NCBI RefSeq assembly: GCF_014201905.1
Contig: NZ_JACHFM010000001.1
Location: 372,001 to 436,000 of the forward strand
Length of the DNA: 64,000 bases
From: Amaricoccus macauensis
Lineage (GTDB): Bacteria > Pseudomonadota > Alphaproteobacteria > Rhodobacterales > Rhodobacteraceae
Direction: 5' to 3'
Each line of letters begins with the position of its first letter. Position 1 is the stretch's first letter. The notes beneath the pieces are model-generated. The model made no database searches. It was not told the DNA's origin and worked only from the letters and a program-made list of their open reading frames with translations. Shown here one piece after another: positions 17,710 to 26,098 of this stretch. The position numbers were made by a program, and so were the translations under genes.

Positions 17710-18350
17710 TGTGGCGGCTGGTGCGACGTACATGGGCAGTCATGCGCCGACCGAGTGTCCATTTCAGCCTCGGGTTCCTGACGCTGGGCGGCTTCCTGAT
17801 GGGCGTGGTTTTCTGGGGCGGCTTCAACACCGCGCTCGAAGCCACGAACACCGAGGCCTTCTGCATCAGCTGCCACGAGATGCGCGACAACGTCTTTCAG
17901 GAGCTGCGGCAGACCATCCACTACACCAACCGCTCGGGCGTCCGGGCGAGTTGCCCGGACTGTCATGTGCCGCACCGCTGGACCAACAAGATCGCCCGCA
18001 AGATGCAGGCATCGAAGGAGGTGTGGGGCAAGATCTTCGGGACGATCAGCACGCGCGAGAAGTTCCTCGCCCACCGGCTGACGCTTGCCCGGAACGAATG
18101 GGCGCGCCTCGAGGCGAACGACTCCCTCGAGTGCCGCAACTGCCACTCGGCGGAGTCGATGGACATCACCCGGCAAAGCTCGCGCGCTGTGCAGGCCCAC
18201 GAGCGGTTCCTCTTCTCCGGCGAGCAGACCTGCATCGATTGCCACAAGGGCATCGCCCACCGCCTGCCCGACATGCGGGCGGCGGCGCTGCGCCCTGACC
18301 CGGCGGCAATGGGCGACGCCCGGCGCTTCCTCGCGGCCATGGAGGAGTGA
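17709..18350 (+). CDS. napC: NapC, tetrahaem quinol dehydrogenase
   Basis: A 213-residue NapC/NirT-family protein. It is anchored by one N-terminal transmembrane helix (about 20-42), and its periplasmic domain has four haem sites: CISCH (Cys52), CPDCH, CRNCH and CIDCH. It oxidises membrane quinol and feeds NapB. The ATG at 17709 shares its A with the napB stop; a GTG one codon earlier is possible. No napF, napG or napH is nearby, so the route is quinol-NapC-NapB-NapA. Confidence 0.96.
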   Translation: MWRLVRRTWAVMRRPSVHFSLGFLTLGGFLMGVVFWGGFNTALEATNTEAFCISCHEMRDNVFQELRQTIHYTNRSGVRASCPDCHVPHRWTNKIARKMQASKEVWGKIFGTISTREKFLAHRLTLARNEWARLEANDSLECRNCHSAESMDITRQSSRAVQAHERFLFSGEQTCIDCHKGIAHRLPDMRAAALRPDPAAMGDARRFLAAMEE

Positions 18351-18390
18351 GCAGGAGAGAATCCGACACCGTGAATGTGTCGAAAGGAAT

Positions 18391-18424
18391 GGTGCAGGTG
18401 GTCTAGGGGTCGATCACCTGCACC
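18391..18424 (+). other. Hairpin in the napC 3' region
   Basis: A perfect 10-bp inverted repeat (GGTGCAGGTG at 18391-18400, CACCTGCACC at 18415-18424) has a 14-base loop. It begins 40 nt after the napC stop and is preceded by a smaller hairpin (CGACAC 18364-18369 with GTGTCG 18377-18382). It has no T-tract, so it may protect the mRNA 3' end rather than terminate. Confidence 0.5.
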
Positions 18425-18429
18425 GGCGG

Positions 18430-18471
18430 CCGGCGCGACCCGCCCCCCGGGTCGTGCCGGTCGTTTAGTTT
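18430..18471 (+). terminator. Probable rho-independent terminator of napEDABC
   Basis: A 12-bp GC-rich stem with one G-U pair (18430-18441 with 18449-18460) has a seven-base C-rich loop and is followed by TCGTTTAGTTT. It is the third hairpin in a row behind napC and the only one with a T-rich tail. Confidence 0.6.
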
Positions 18472-18789
18472 CGGGAGCCATCTTCGCGCGGGATGAGAGC
18501 GCGCAGGACATGCCGACGCCGCTCCGTTCGGAATGGAGATGGCCGCGGGCGTGGCGACCTGTGCTCTCGCACTGAGTGGCGAGCTCCTGCAACATGCGCC
18601 CGAGCAGCTCAATGGCCTTCTGGCAAGGGAAACCGGGAAGAGCTGCCTCGCACACCTGCAACTCGCCGCCCAGCTTGCCGCCGTCACGGGCAAACCGGGG
18701 TGCCGCGCCGCCTCCTGACCGAGAGCGGGAAGTGAAGGCCCACGGCCGGGCCTCCCCTACTCACCCGGCACCGGCCGGACGTCATAGAC
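18472..18789. other. Gene-free stretch between nap and the amidase/SDR genes
   Basis: The only frame of note is 18533-18718 on the plus strand, 61 codons, which has no ribosome site and no recognisable family. I do not call it a gene. No repeat or regulatory site stands out. Confidence 0.5.
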
Positions 18790-19551
18790 CTAAAGCTGCA
18801 CCCCCCGGGTGAGCGCGCCGTCGATCACGAGGTTCGTGCCGGTGGTGAACGACGAGGCGGGGCTCGAGAGGAACACCACGCCGCGGGCGATCTCCTCGGG
18901 CTTAGCCATGCGTCCCGTCGGGTTCAGCGCCAGCGACTGGGCGAAGAGCTCGGGGTTGCCGGTCTCGATCTGATGCCAGATGCCACCCTCGAAGTAGGTG
19001 TTCCCCGGCGAGACCGCGTTCGCCCGGATCCCCTTGCCGGCGAGGTTCACCGCGAGGGTGTGCATGTAGTGCACGAGAGCGGCCTTGTAGGCGCCGTAGG
19101 CGTAGCCGGTGAAATCGCTCTCCCGGCCCGAGACGCTCGATATCGCGAGGATCGACGGCGCCGCCGAGGCTTCGAGGAAGGGCATCGACGCCTCTACGAG
19201 CCGGACCGTGTGGATGAGATCGACGTCGAAACCCGCGCGCCATGCGGCCTCGTCAGTGCCGACCGCGAGCGCCGAGACGTTCGCAACCACCATGTCGATG
19301 CCGCCGAGCGCCGCCCCCGCGCCCGCGACCCAGCCCTCGAGCGCCGCCTTGTCCGCGACGTCGAGTGCGGTGCCGAAGGCGCGCACCCCCTTTGCCTCGA
19401 CGGCCGCCACGGTCTCCGCGACCTCGGCGGCGCTGCGGGCGCAGAAGCCGACGTGGGCGCCCTCCTCCGCGAAAATTTCCACCACGCGCCGGCCGATGCC
19501 CTTGGTGCCACCGGTCACCAGCGCCACTTTCCCCTTCAGGCCAAGATCCAT
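18790..19551 (-). CDS. Short-chain dehydrogenase/reductase
   Basis: A 253-residue classical SDR with cofactor motif TGGTKGIG (about residues 13-20), a catalytic Ser in ISSVSGRES and the YGAYK active-site motif. Its NNAG motif is altered to VANVSAL, which is unusual. The C-terminal VIDGALTRG closes the fold as normal. It starts 11 nt after the amidase gene and so shares its transcript. The substrate is unknown; the pairing with an amidase suggests that it oxidises the alcohol or reduces the carbonyl of an amide-derived compound. Confidence 0.87.
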   Translation of the reverse strand: MDLGLKGKVALVTGGTKGIGRRVVEIFAEEGAHVGFCARSAAEVAETVAAVEAKGVRAFGTALDVADKAALEGWVAGAGAALGGIDMVVANVSALAVGTDEAAWRAGFDVDLIHTVRLVEASMPFLEASAAPSILAISSVSGRESDFTGYAYGAYKAALVHYMHTLAVNLAGKGIRANAVSPGNTYFEGGIWHQIETGNPELFAQSLALNPTGRMAKPEEIARGVVFLSSPASSFTTGTNLVIDGALTRGVQL

Positions 19552-19562
19552 GTCCGACTCCC

Positions 19563-20549
19563 TCAGCCGAGGTACTTCTTGGCGATCGAGGCGCCGAGCG
19601 TGTACTTCGGGTCCACCATGTTGCCAACACGCACCTTGCCGCACATGGTCAGCAGCAGATAGGCCTCGTCCTCGCCGACCCCGAGTTCCGTTGCCACCCA
19701 GCGGACGAGCTCGCGATAGGCGATGCGGGCCGCGTCCTCCATCGGCCGGGCGCTGCCGATCGTCATGACGAAGTCGGCGGTCTCGAGCCGGGGCCAGCCG
19801 ATCGTGTGGCCCTTGATGAGATCGATCTGGATTTCGACCGTCGCCGGCATCTCGAGGGCGACGCCGCAAAGCTCGCCATCGCCCTGCACCGCATGGCAGT
19901 CGCCGAGGTAGAGCAGCGCGCCCCTGGTGTTGACCGGCAGGTAGATGATCGACCCCGGCCCGACGTCGGGAAGGTCCATGTTGCCGCCGTAGTAGTCCGG
20001 CTGAAGCGAGCTGATCGCCTCGATCTCGGGGCTCGTGCCGATCGTGCCGATGAAGGGCTCGTAAGGCAGCGTGATCCTGTCGGACCAGTAGACGCCGTTC
20101 TCGTCGACTTTCAGCTTCTTCACCTTCTCCGGCAGCGGCGCGTTCAGGAGCGCGGTCTGGCCGGTGCCGACGAGGCCGCCGAACTCGGGCAGCAGGCAGG
20201 TGGTGCCGACCGGCTGGGGGCCGCGCGGCTTGATCGAGCGGATGTAGACGGCGAGGCAATCGCCCTTCTCGGCGCCCTCGACGGCGATGGGGCCGGTCTG
20301 GGGATTGAGGAAGGGGAAGGTCAGGATCTCCGTCGGCTTGTCGGTCTCCGACGTGATCTTGCCCTCGAAGGCGTCGTGGGTCTCGACGGTGACGACCGCG
20401 CCCGGAGCGACGGTGATCACCGGATCGACGTAAGGCCCGTAGACGTAGTGGAACTGTCCCTGATCCTCGATGGTGATGCTGTGCCGGGCGCCCTCCTTGC
20501 CCCCGGCAACGCCCTGCCGTGCCATCAGCGATTGCTCGATCCAGCCCAT
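19563..20549 (-). CDS. Acetamidase/formamidase family protein, second copy
   Basis: A 328-residue FmdA/AmdA-family amidase. The signature GDCHAVQGDGELCG matches the copy at 2265-3203, but the proteins are otherwise clearly diverged. The N-terminus HSITIEDQGQFHYVYGPYVDP and the block YYGGNMDLPDVGPGS are family features. The ATG at 20549 has GGAG at proper spacing, whereas an ATG at 20561 abuts its only AAGGA with no spacer. It hydrolyses a small amide to ammonia and acid. A broken livF-like fragment lies directly upstream, as if the gene once followed a branched-chain/amide ABC transporter. Confidence 0.9.
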   Translation of the reverse strand: MGWIEQSLMARQGVAGGKEGARHSITIEDQGQFHYVYGPYVDPVITVAPGAVVTVETHDAFEGKITSETDKPTEILTFPFLNPQTGPIAVEGAEKGDCLAVYIRSIKPRGPQPVGTTCLLPEFGGLVGTGQTALLNAPLPEKVKKLKVDENGVYWSDRITLPYEPFIGTIGTSPEIEAISSLQPDYYGGNMDLPDVGPGSIIYLPVNTRGALLYLGDCHAVQGDGELCGVALEMPATVEIQIDLIKGHTIGWPRLETADFVMTIGSARPMEDAARIAYRELVRWVATELGVGEDEAYLLLTMCGKVRVGNMVDPKYTLGASIAKKYLG

Positions 20550-20565
20550 GTCGTTCTCCATTCCT

Positions 20566-20752
20566 TCAGAGCGCGAGGAAGCGCTTCACCACGTCGCGGG
20601 AGCGGATCTCCGATCCGTCGAGGCGTGCGACGACGCGCCCTTCGTTCACCACCACGATCCGCGCGCGAGACGATCCGGGCGAGGTTCTGCGCGACGAGAA
20701 GCATCGTCAGCCCGAGATCGGCATCGCGGCGCCGGAGCATCCGAGCCACTCC
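20566..20752 (-). pseudogene. Remnant of a LivF-like ABC transporter ATPase (C-terminal part, frameshifted)
   Basis: One leftward frame reads GLTMLLVAQNLARIVSRADR, the conserved block after Walker B in LivF-type ATPases (usual form LLVEQN). A shift to another frame then continues IVVVNEGRVVARLDGSEI and ends RDVVKRFLAL at a stop at 20566. Walker A, the signature motif and Walker B are all absent. The fragment thus shows both truncation and a frameshift. It suggests that a livKHMGF-type transporter once preceded the amidase gene. The next 230 bases upstream contain no recognisable gene. Confidence 0.75.
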
Positions 20753-20981
20753 GCGAGAACAGGAGTCCGACAGGCTCTCGCATGCCCCACACGAACCCGT
20801 GCCGGGGCGCCATTGCCAAAGTCGAAGATGATCGTCGGTGCCGCGAACTCTCTCAGCGTCGGGATCGGGCGTTCGTGTGCCCCAAGGTGGGCAATGCGAC
20901 CGGACCTGTCAAGCGTGGTCATTGTGCAGGATCCGGCTGTTTGCCAGCCGCCTGACGGCGTTGCCGCGAGCCGGTCGGCGC

Positions 20982-22607
20982 TCAGCCGGACGGGCGCTTC
21001 CGTCCCCGGAGCGGCGCGAGGAGCGTCACGGGAAGGATGCCGATCGCGACGATGATAAGCGCGGCGATTGCCGCGTCCTCATAGGTGCCGCGCGCCGCCT
21101 CGCCATAGAGGTGCGTCGCCAGCGTCTCGAAGTTCAGCGGCCGGAGCAGCAGCGTCGCGGGCAGTTCCTTGGCGCAGTCGATGAAGACGATGAGGCCGGC
21201 GGCGGTGATCGCCGGCCGGGTGATCGGCAGGTGGACATCGCGCAGGGTGCCGGCCTCGCTGCGGCCGAGGGTGCGCGCCGCGTGATCGAGCGACGGCGAC
21301 ACCGGCGCGAGGCCAGCCTCGATGCCGCCGGTGCCGATCGCGAGGAACCGCGCGGCATAGGCGTAGACGAGTGCCGCGCCCGAGCCGAGCATGAGGAGCC
21401 CGACGCTGGCACCGAAGAAGGTCTGGGCCGCTGCCGCGATCTGCCTGTCGGCCAGCGTGACGACCGGCAGGATCCCGATCGCCAGCACCGTGCCGGGGAT
21501 GGCGTATCCGAGCGAGGCGACCCGGCTGGCGGATGCGGTCAGCCGCGACGGCCGGAGCCGCGCGGCGCCGGTGACCGCGACCGCGAGCACCACGACGACA
21601 AGTGTCGCCATGCCGGCGAAGAGCGCGGTGTTGATCGCCTCGCCGATCAGCCGCGGCGAAACCCCGGCGAAGCGGATGCGCTCCGCCGCCTCGTAGACGA
21701 GGTAGCTCGCGGGCGCGAGAAATCCCAGCGCGACCGGCACGCTGCAGGCGGCGACGGCGCCCGCCGCCGCCCAACCCCGAAGGCGCACCGGCACGAGCGG
21801 ATGCCGCCGACCGCCCACCGCGAAGCGCTGGCGCCGACGCGCGGTGCGCTCGACGGCGACGAGCGCCACCACGACGGCCAGCATGGCAAGCGCGATCTGT
21901 GCGGCGCCGGGCAGGTCGGAGCGGCTGATCCATGTGGTGTAGACCGAGACCGTCAACGTCCGCACGCCGAGGAACTCGGCCGCGCCGATGTCGTTCATCG
22001 CCTCCATCAGCGCGAGCGCCGTCCCCGCCGCGATCGCCGGCCGCGCGAGCGGCAACGCCACGGCGACGAACGACGCCAGCGGCCCGCGTCCGAGCGTGCG
22101 CGCCGCAGCCAGCGGATCGCCCGACTGCATCAGGAAGACCGCGCGCACCGGCAGGTAGACATAGGGATAGAGCACGAGCCCGAGCAGCAGGATGCATCCG
22201 CCCATCGAGCGGATGTCGGGCAGCCGCAGGTCCCGTGGACTGGCGATGCCGAGCCACGCCCTGAGCGTGGTCTGCACCGGCCCGATCGGGTGCAGCAGGT
22301 CGAGATAGGCATAGGCGATGATGTAGGTCGGCACCGCGAGCGGCAGGAGCAACGCCCACTCGAAGATGCGCCGCCCGGGAAAGTCGCAGGCCGAGACCAG
22401 CCAGGCGGTGGTGACGCCGATGGCCGCGACCATGAGTCCGACGCCGGTCAGCAGGATCGCCGTATCGCGCACCGCCACCGGCAGCACGTTGCGGGCGAGA
22501 TGCCCCCAGAGACCCTCGCTGCCCTGTGCGGCAACGAGGGCGAGCGACACGACAGGCAGAAGCACCAGACCGGCGATCGCGAGCGCGGCCAGTTCCCAGC
22601 GTCCCAT
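20982..22607 (-). CDS. fbpB: Ferric iron ABC transporter permease (FbpB/SfuB type)
   Basis: A 541-residue inner-membrane protein with a duplicated permease domain, about twelve transmembrane helices. Each half has an EAA-type loop: AARTLGRGPLASFVAVALPLARPA in the first and AARTLGRSEAGTLRDVHLPITRPA in the second. The double permease is the mark of Fbp/Sfu ferric importers. It sits 64 nt downstream of fbpA on the same strand, with a hairpin between them. Confidence 0.92.
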   Translation of the reverse strand: MGRWELAALAIAGLVLLPVVSLALVAAQGSEGLWGHLARNVLPVAVRDTAILLTGVGLMVAAIGVTTAWLVSACDFPGRRIFEWALLLPLAVPTYIIAYAYLDLLHPIGPVQTTLRAWLGIASPRDLRLPDIRSMGGCILLLGLVLYPYVYLPVRAVFLMQSGDPLAAARTLGRGPLASFVAVALPLARPAIAAGTALALMEAMNDIGAAEFLGVRTLTVSVYTTWISRSDLPGAAQIALAMLAVVVALVAVERTARRRQRFAVGGRRHPLVPVRLRGWAAAGAVAACSVPVALGFLAPASYLVYEAAERIRFAGVSPRLIGEAINTALFAGMATLVVVVLAVAVTGAARLRPSRLTASASRVASLGYAIPGTVLAIGILPVVTLADRQIAAAAQTFFGASVGLLMLGSGAALVYAYAARFLAIGTGGIEAGLAPVSPSLDHAARTLGRSEAGTLRDVHLPITRPAITAAGLIVFIDCAKELPATLLLRPLNFETLATHLYGEAARGTYEDAAIAALIIVAIGILPVTLLAPLRGRKRPSG

Positions 22608-22634
22608 GCGCGGGCCCCGACCCCGCGCGGTGGT

Positions 22635-22658
22635 GCCGGCCGCGTCAGAGCGGCCGGC
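22635..22658 (-). other. Intercistronic hairpin between fbpA and fbpB
   Basis: A perfect 9-bp stem (GCCGGCCGC with GCGGCCGGC) has a six-base loop and no T-tract. Hairpins here usually protect the binding-protein mRNA and lower the yield of the permease, in line with the higher demand for FbpA. Confidence 0.6.
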
Positions 22659-22671
22659 GATCAGCCCCTGG

Positions 22672-23691
22672 TCAGTTATCGAACCCGACCTCTTCTGCGA
22701 GCTCGCTCGCCGCCTTCCGCTGGCGGGCGATCTCGGTGAGGTTCACTTCATCCGTCGAGAGTGTGCCAAGCTCGGCGATGATCGGATCGACACCGGCCGA
22801 CGCCCGCACCGGGTACTCGAAGTTCGCCTCTGCGTACTCCTTCTGCGCCGCGTCGGAGACGAGGTATTCGAGAAGCTGCACCGCCTGCTCGCGGTTCGGC
22901 GCGTTCTTCGCGACCGCGGCACCGGAGACGTTCACCTGCGTGCCGCCGTCCTCGAAGGTGGGCAGGATGACCTTGATCGCCTTGGCCCACTCCTCCTGCT
23001 CCGGCCCGCCGGCACCGCTGCGCATCAGGCCGACGTAGTAGGAGTTGGCGATGCCGATGTCGCAGATGCCGCCCATGATGTCACGCGCCACGTCCCGGTC
23101 GCCGCCACCGGCCTTGCGGGCGAGGTTGTCCTTCACGCCGGTCAGCCAGGTCCGCGCGGCGTCTTCGCCGTGGTGGACGATGTAGGCCGCGGTCAGCGCC
23201 ACGTTGTAGGGATGCTGGCCCGAACGGATGCAGACCTTGCCCTTCCAGGCCGGATCGGCGAGGTCCTCGTAATGGAACTCGGACAGGTCCAGATCCTTCT
23301 CGGCGTAGAGCACCCGGGCGCGCTGCGACAGCGCGAACCAGTTGCCGGCCTCGTCCCGCAGGTTCGCCGGGATCGCCTCGCTCAGGACGGCGGACTCGAC
23401 GGGCTGGGTCAGGCCACGGTCGGTGAGATCGACGAGATTGCCGATGTCGACGGTCATCAGCACGTCGGCGAGCGAAGCCGTACCCTCCTGCTGGACCCGC
23501 TCGGCCAGACCTTCCTTGAGGAAGATCGTGTTCACCTTCACGCCGCTCGAGGCGGTGAACGAGTCGAGCAGCGGCTGGATCAGCCCGGGCTCGCGCGTGG
23601 TGTAGAGGTTGAGTTCCTGCGCCGCCACAGGCATCACCGCCCCTGCCCCGGCCAGCGTCCCGACGAGAATGGCGAGTTTCGAAGCGTGCAT
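22672..23691 (-). CDS. fbpA: Periplasmic ferric iron-binding protein
   Basis: A 339-residue solute-binding protein. It has a Sec signal peptide (about residues 1-24, ending MPVAAQ) and the FbpA opening ELNLYTTREPGLIQPLLDSF. The adjacent tyrosines of IANSYYVGLM are the usual Fe(III) ligands of this family. It binds free ferric iron in the periplasm and hands it to FbpB. It is divergent from fbpC across an 81-bp AT-rich spacer. Confidence 0.94.
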   Translation of the reverse strand: MHASKLAILVGTLAGAGAVMPVAAQELNLYTTREPGLIQPLLDSFTASSGVKVNTIFLKEGLAERVQQEGTASLADVLMTVDIGNLVDLTDRGLTQPVESAVLSEAIPANLRDEAGNWFALSQRARVLYAEKDLDLSEFHYEDLADPAWKGKVCIRSGQHPYNVALTAAYIVHHGEDAARTWLTGVKDNLARKAGGGDRDVARDIMGGICDIGIANSYYVGLMRSGAGGPEQEEWAKAIKVILPTFEDGGTQVNVSGAAVAKNAPNREQAVQLLEYLVSDAAQKEYAEANFEYPVRASAGVDPIIAELGTLSTDEVNLTEIARQRKAASELAEEVGFDN

Positions 23692-23772
23692 CGTGATTCC
23701 TCAGTTTGTTCCGCACCGCACCATCTGATACATGACGAAATAAGTAAACATTCGAATCAGCAGTCGACGACG
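23692..23772. promoter_or_regulatory. Divergent fbpA/fbpC promoter region
   Basis: The 81-bp spacer between divergent starts includes an AT-rich core (23725-23760) bounded by CTGAT and ATCAG. It must hold both promoters and presumably an iron-responsive operator. No exact Fur, Irr or RirA (TGA-N9-TCA) box was found, so the repressor cannot be named. Confidence 0.45.
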
Positions 23773-24864
23773 GTGATCGCAGGGGAACGAGGCAGGCCGG
23801 ACGGCCCGGTGCTCGAGGCAGAGGGTCTGGTGCGGCGCATTGGTGGCCGGCGCGTTGTCGACGAGGTGAGCCTCGCCGTCAGCCGGAGCGAAGTCCTGTG
23901 CCTGCTCGGACCTTCCGGCTGCGGCAAGTCCACGACCCTGCGGATGATCGCCGGTGTCGAGCGACCGGACGGCGGCCGGATCCGCCTCGACGGCGAGGAG
24001 GTGAGCGGACCGGACGGGTTCGTGCCGCCGGAGCGGCGCTCGGTCGGACTGATGTTTCAGGACTTCGCGCTGTTTCCCCACCTCGACATCGCCCGGAACG
24101 TCGCCTTCGGCCTCCGCGACCTGCCGCGTGCGGACCGGGAGCGCCGGGCGCTCGATCTTCTCGGGCGGGTCGGCCTGGCGGACCATGTCGGTCGCTACCC
24201 GCACGAGCTCTCGGGCGGTGAACAGCAGCGGGTGGCCCTCGCCCGCGCGCTGGCGCCGGGGCCGCGACTGATGCTGATGGATGAGCCGTTCTCGGGCCTC
24301 GACGACCGGCTGAGAGACGGCGTGCGCGACGCAACGATCAGTCTGCTTGCGGAAAGCGGTACCTCAGCCCTGCTGGTGACCCACGATCCCGGCGAGGCGA
24401 TGCGCGTGGCGGACCGGATCGCGCTGCTGCGGGCGGGGCGCATCGTGCAGCTCGGCAGCCCGCGCGAACTCTACGAGCGGCCGTCCGATCGTCGGGTCGC
24501 CGAATTCTTTTCCGACGTCAACGTGTTCACCGGCACGGTTGCCGGATCGGAAGTCGAGACCGCCCTCGGGCGCTTCACCGCCCCCGGCCTCGCGGACGGC
24601 ACCGCAGCCGAGGTCGTCGTTCGCCCGCACCACCTGCGCGTCACTGCCGGCGGCGACCCGAACCCTGGGGCCGGGGGCGCGGCGGTTCAGCTCGAGCGTA
24701 TCCGGTTCATTGGCCGGGAAAGCCTGCTCGACCTCAGAACCGGCGGCGGGCTCCCCGTGCGCGCGGTGCTGCCCGGCGCCCTCTCGTTCGAGCCGGGCGC
24801 CCGGCTCTGGATCAGCGTGTCCCGCGACCACGCCTTTGTCTTCGACGCGGTGCCGCGGGACTGA
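23773..24864 (+). CDS. fbpC: Ferric iron ABC transporter ATP-binding protein
   Basis: A 363-residue ATPase with Walker A GPSGCGKST, signature LSGGEQQRV, Walker B LMLMDEPFSGLD and a C-terminal TOBE-like regulatory domain (about 280-360). The GTG at 23773 is the first plausible start after the shared promoter region; the frame is open far upstream but there overlaps fbpA. It is separated from fbpA and fbpB by divergent orientation, unlike the usual fbpABC operon. It energises ferric uptake through FbpB. Confidence 0.92.
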   Translation: MIAGERGRPDGPVLEAEGLVRRIGGRRVVDEVSLAVSRSEVLCLLGPSGCGKSTTLRMIAGVERPDGGRIRLDGEEVSGPDGFVPPERRSVGLMFQDFALFPHLDIARNVAFGLRDLPRADRERRALDLLGRVGLADHVGRYPHELSGGEQQRVALARALAPGPRLMLMDEPFSGLDDRLRDGVRDATISLLAESGTSALLVTHDPGEAMRVADRIALLRAGRIVQLGSPRELYERPSDRRVAEFFSDVNVFTGTVAGSEVETALGRFTAPGLADGTAAEVVVRPHHLRVTAGGDPNPGAGGAAVQLERIRFIGRESLLDLRTGGGLPVRAVLPGALSFEPGARLWISVSRDHAFVFDAVPRD

Positions 24865-24926
24865 GTGCAGGCAGGGAACAGCTTGCGGCAGACACGCAGC
24901 CGCCGATTGCTACAGGACTTTCGCCC

Positions 24927-25637
24927 ATGGACCCAGCCACCGCCCTCTCCGCGCTGCACGCGCTGTCCGATCCGGTGAAAGCCGCCGGGATGGCCGACTA
25001 TCACAAGGCGCCCCGACGCTACCTCGGGATCGCCCTGTCCGACATGGAGCCACTCGTCGCCGACTGGCGGTCCAGTGCCAGCGTCGCCGAGCGCGTGGCG
25101 CTTGCAGCAGGCCTCTGGGACAGCGACATCCACGAGGCCCGCATCGCCGCAGCCAAGCTGCTGACCCAGGCGCGGATCCGCGAGGATGAGGCGATGGTCT
25201 GGTCCGAGCTTCAGCGGTGGGTGAGCGAATTCGACGCCTGGGCGATCGCCGATCATACGTGCAAAGCGATCGAGCGTCGGCTTGTCGCCGAGCCTGCCCG
25301 GCTTGACGTGGTGGAGACCTGGACCGGTGATCCGGTGATGTGGGTCCGGCGGGCCGCCCTCGTCGCGACGCTGCCCTGGGCGAAGCTCACCCATCCCTCG
25401 GCGGAGGATCTTCTGGCCCGCGAGCGTATGCTCGGGTGGGCGGCGTCGATGGTTGCAGATCGGAACTGGTTTATCCAGAAGGCGATCGGCTGGTGGCTCC
25501 GCACCCTGTCGGTCCATGATGCCGGGCGGGTCCACGCATTCGTTGACGGTCCGGGTGTCAGCCTGAAGCCCTTCGCCCGACGTGAAGCACTGCGGCGGCT
25601 CCGGGACGGAACGCCTACGGTTCAGAGAACCTCATGA
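24927..25637 (+). CDS. AlkD-like DNA alkylation repair protein
   Basis: A 236-residue protein of the AlkD/AlkC HEAT-repeat glycosylase group. The visible markers are the repeat helices and the DNA-contacting segments WDSDIHEARIAA, FDAWAIADHTC, PVMWVRRAALVAT and DRNWFIQKAIGWWLR. Family members excise alkylated bases such as 3-methyladenine or 7-methylguanine. It stands 62 nt after fbpC and its 3' end overlaps the convergent next gene by 16 nt. No ada or alkB homologue is adjacent. Confidence 0.88.
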   Translation: MDPATALSALHALSDPVKAAGMADYHKAPRRYLGIALSDMEPLVADWRSSASVAERVALAAGLWDSDIHEARIAAAKLLTQARIREDEAMVWSELQRWVSEFDAWAIADHTCKAIERRLVAEPARLDVVETWTGDPVMWVRRAALVATLPWAKLTHPSAEDLLARERMLGWAASMVADRNWFIQKAIGWWLRTLSVHDAGRVHAFVDGPGVSLKPFARREALRRLRDGTPTVQRTS

Positions 25638-26008
25638 AGCGCCAGCCGGTGCAGGTCATCCTCGATCGAGAGGATGAGCCGGTTGCCGGGCGTATCGAAG
25701 TCCTCGTCCGCGCCGAGCGACAAGGCCTTCCATATGGCGAACTTGCTGCGCACGGCGCGCAGCGTGTAGGCGCTGGTGCATGTCGCCCGCTCTGCCACGG
25801 TCGTCTCGAGGACCTGCAGCGTCTCGATCTCCGCCGCCGCCGCGCAGGCCGCCTCCCAGGTCGGTTCAAGCTCGCTGGCCTTTTCCTCGAGGAGGTGGCC
25901 GATCAGCGACATGTAGGTACACAGTCTGTCGAGGTCGTCGGGGAGTGCCTCAGCGCCTTGCCTGAGGGCCAGGATCAGCTGCATATCCAGTTTGGGGTTG
26001 ATGCACAC
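25622..26008 (-). CDS. Conserved-looking hypothetical protein, partner of LuxR gene
   Basis: A 128-residue soluble, helix-rich protein (DMQLILALRQGAEALPDDLDRLCTYMS, EEKASELEPTWEAACAAAAEIETLQ). No known domain is recognised. I chose the GTG at 26008 because GGGAG lies seven bases before it. The frame also extends to a GTG at 26098, the codon directly after the luxR stop (TAG GTG), which would imply re-initiation and 30 extra residues. Either way it is co-transcribed with the LuxR-type regulator upstream. Confidence 0.6.
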   Translation of the reverse strand: MCINPKLDMQLILALRQGAEALPDDLDRLCTYMSLIGHLLEEKASELEPTWEAACAAAAEIETLQVLETTVAERATCTSAYTLRAVRSKFAIWKALSLGADEDFDTPGNRLILSIEDDLHRLALHEVL

Positions 26009-26098
26009 TTCGCGCTCCCGGACAACGTTTCCGGCGGAATACCGCCGATCCGGGGCCACGGCAATTAACCAATCCCCCGTAACGCGATCGCGTGACAC

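Noticed and set aside
18533-18718. 61-codon rightward frame after nap
   Set aside because: It has no ribosome site, no homology that I recognise and no conserved composition; left as intergenic.
20707-20922. 71-codon leftward frame upstream of the livF remnant
   Set aside because: It overlaps the remnant in another frame and has no recognisable family; more likely decayed DNA.
23692-23772. Fur, Irr or RirA box in the fbp promoter region
   Set aside because: No exact consensus could be found; only the general AT-rich divergent region is reported.
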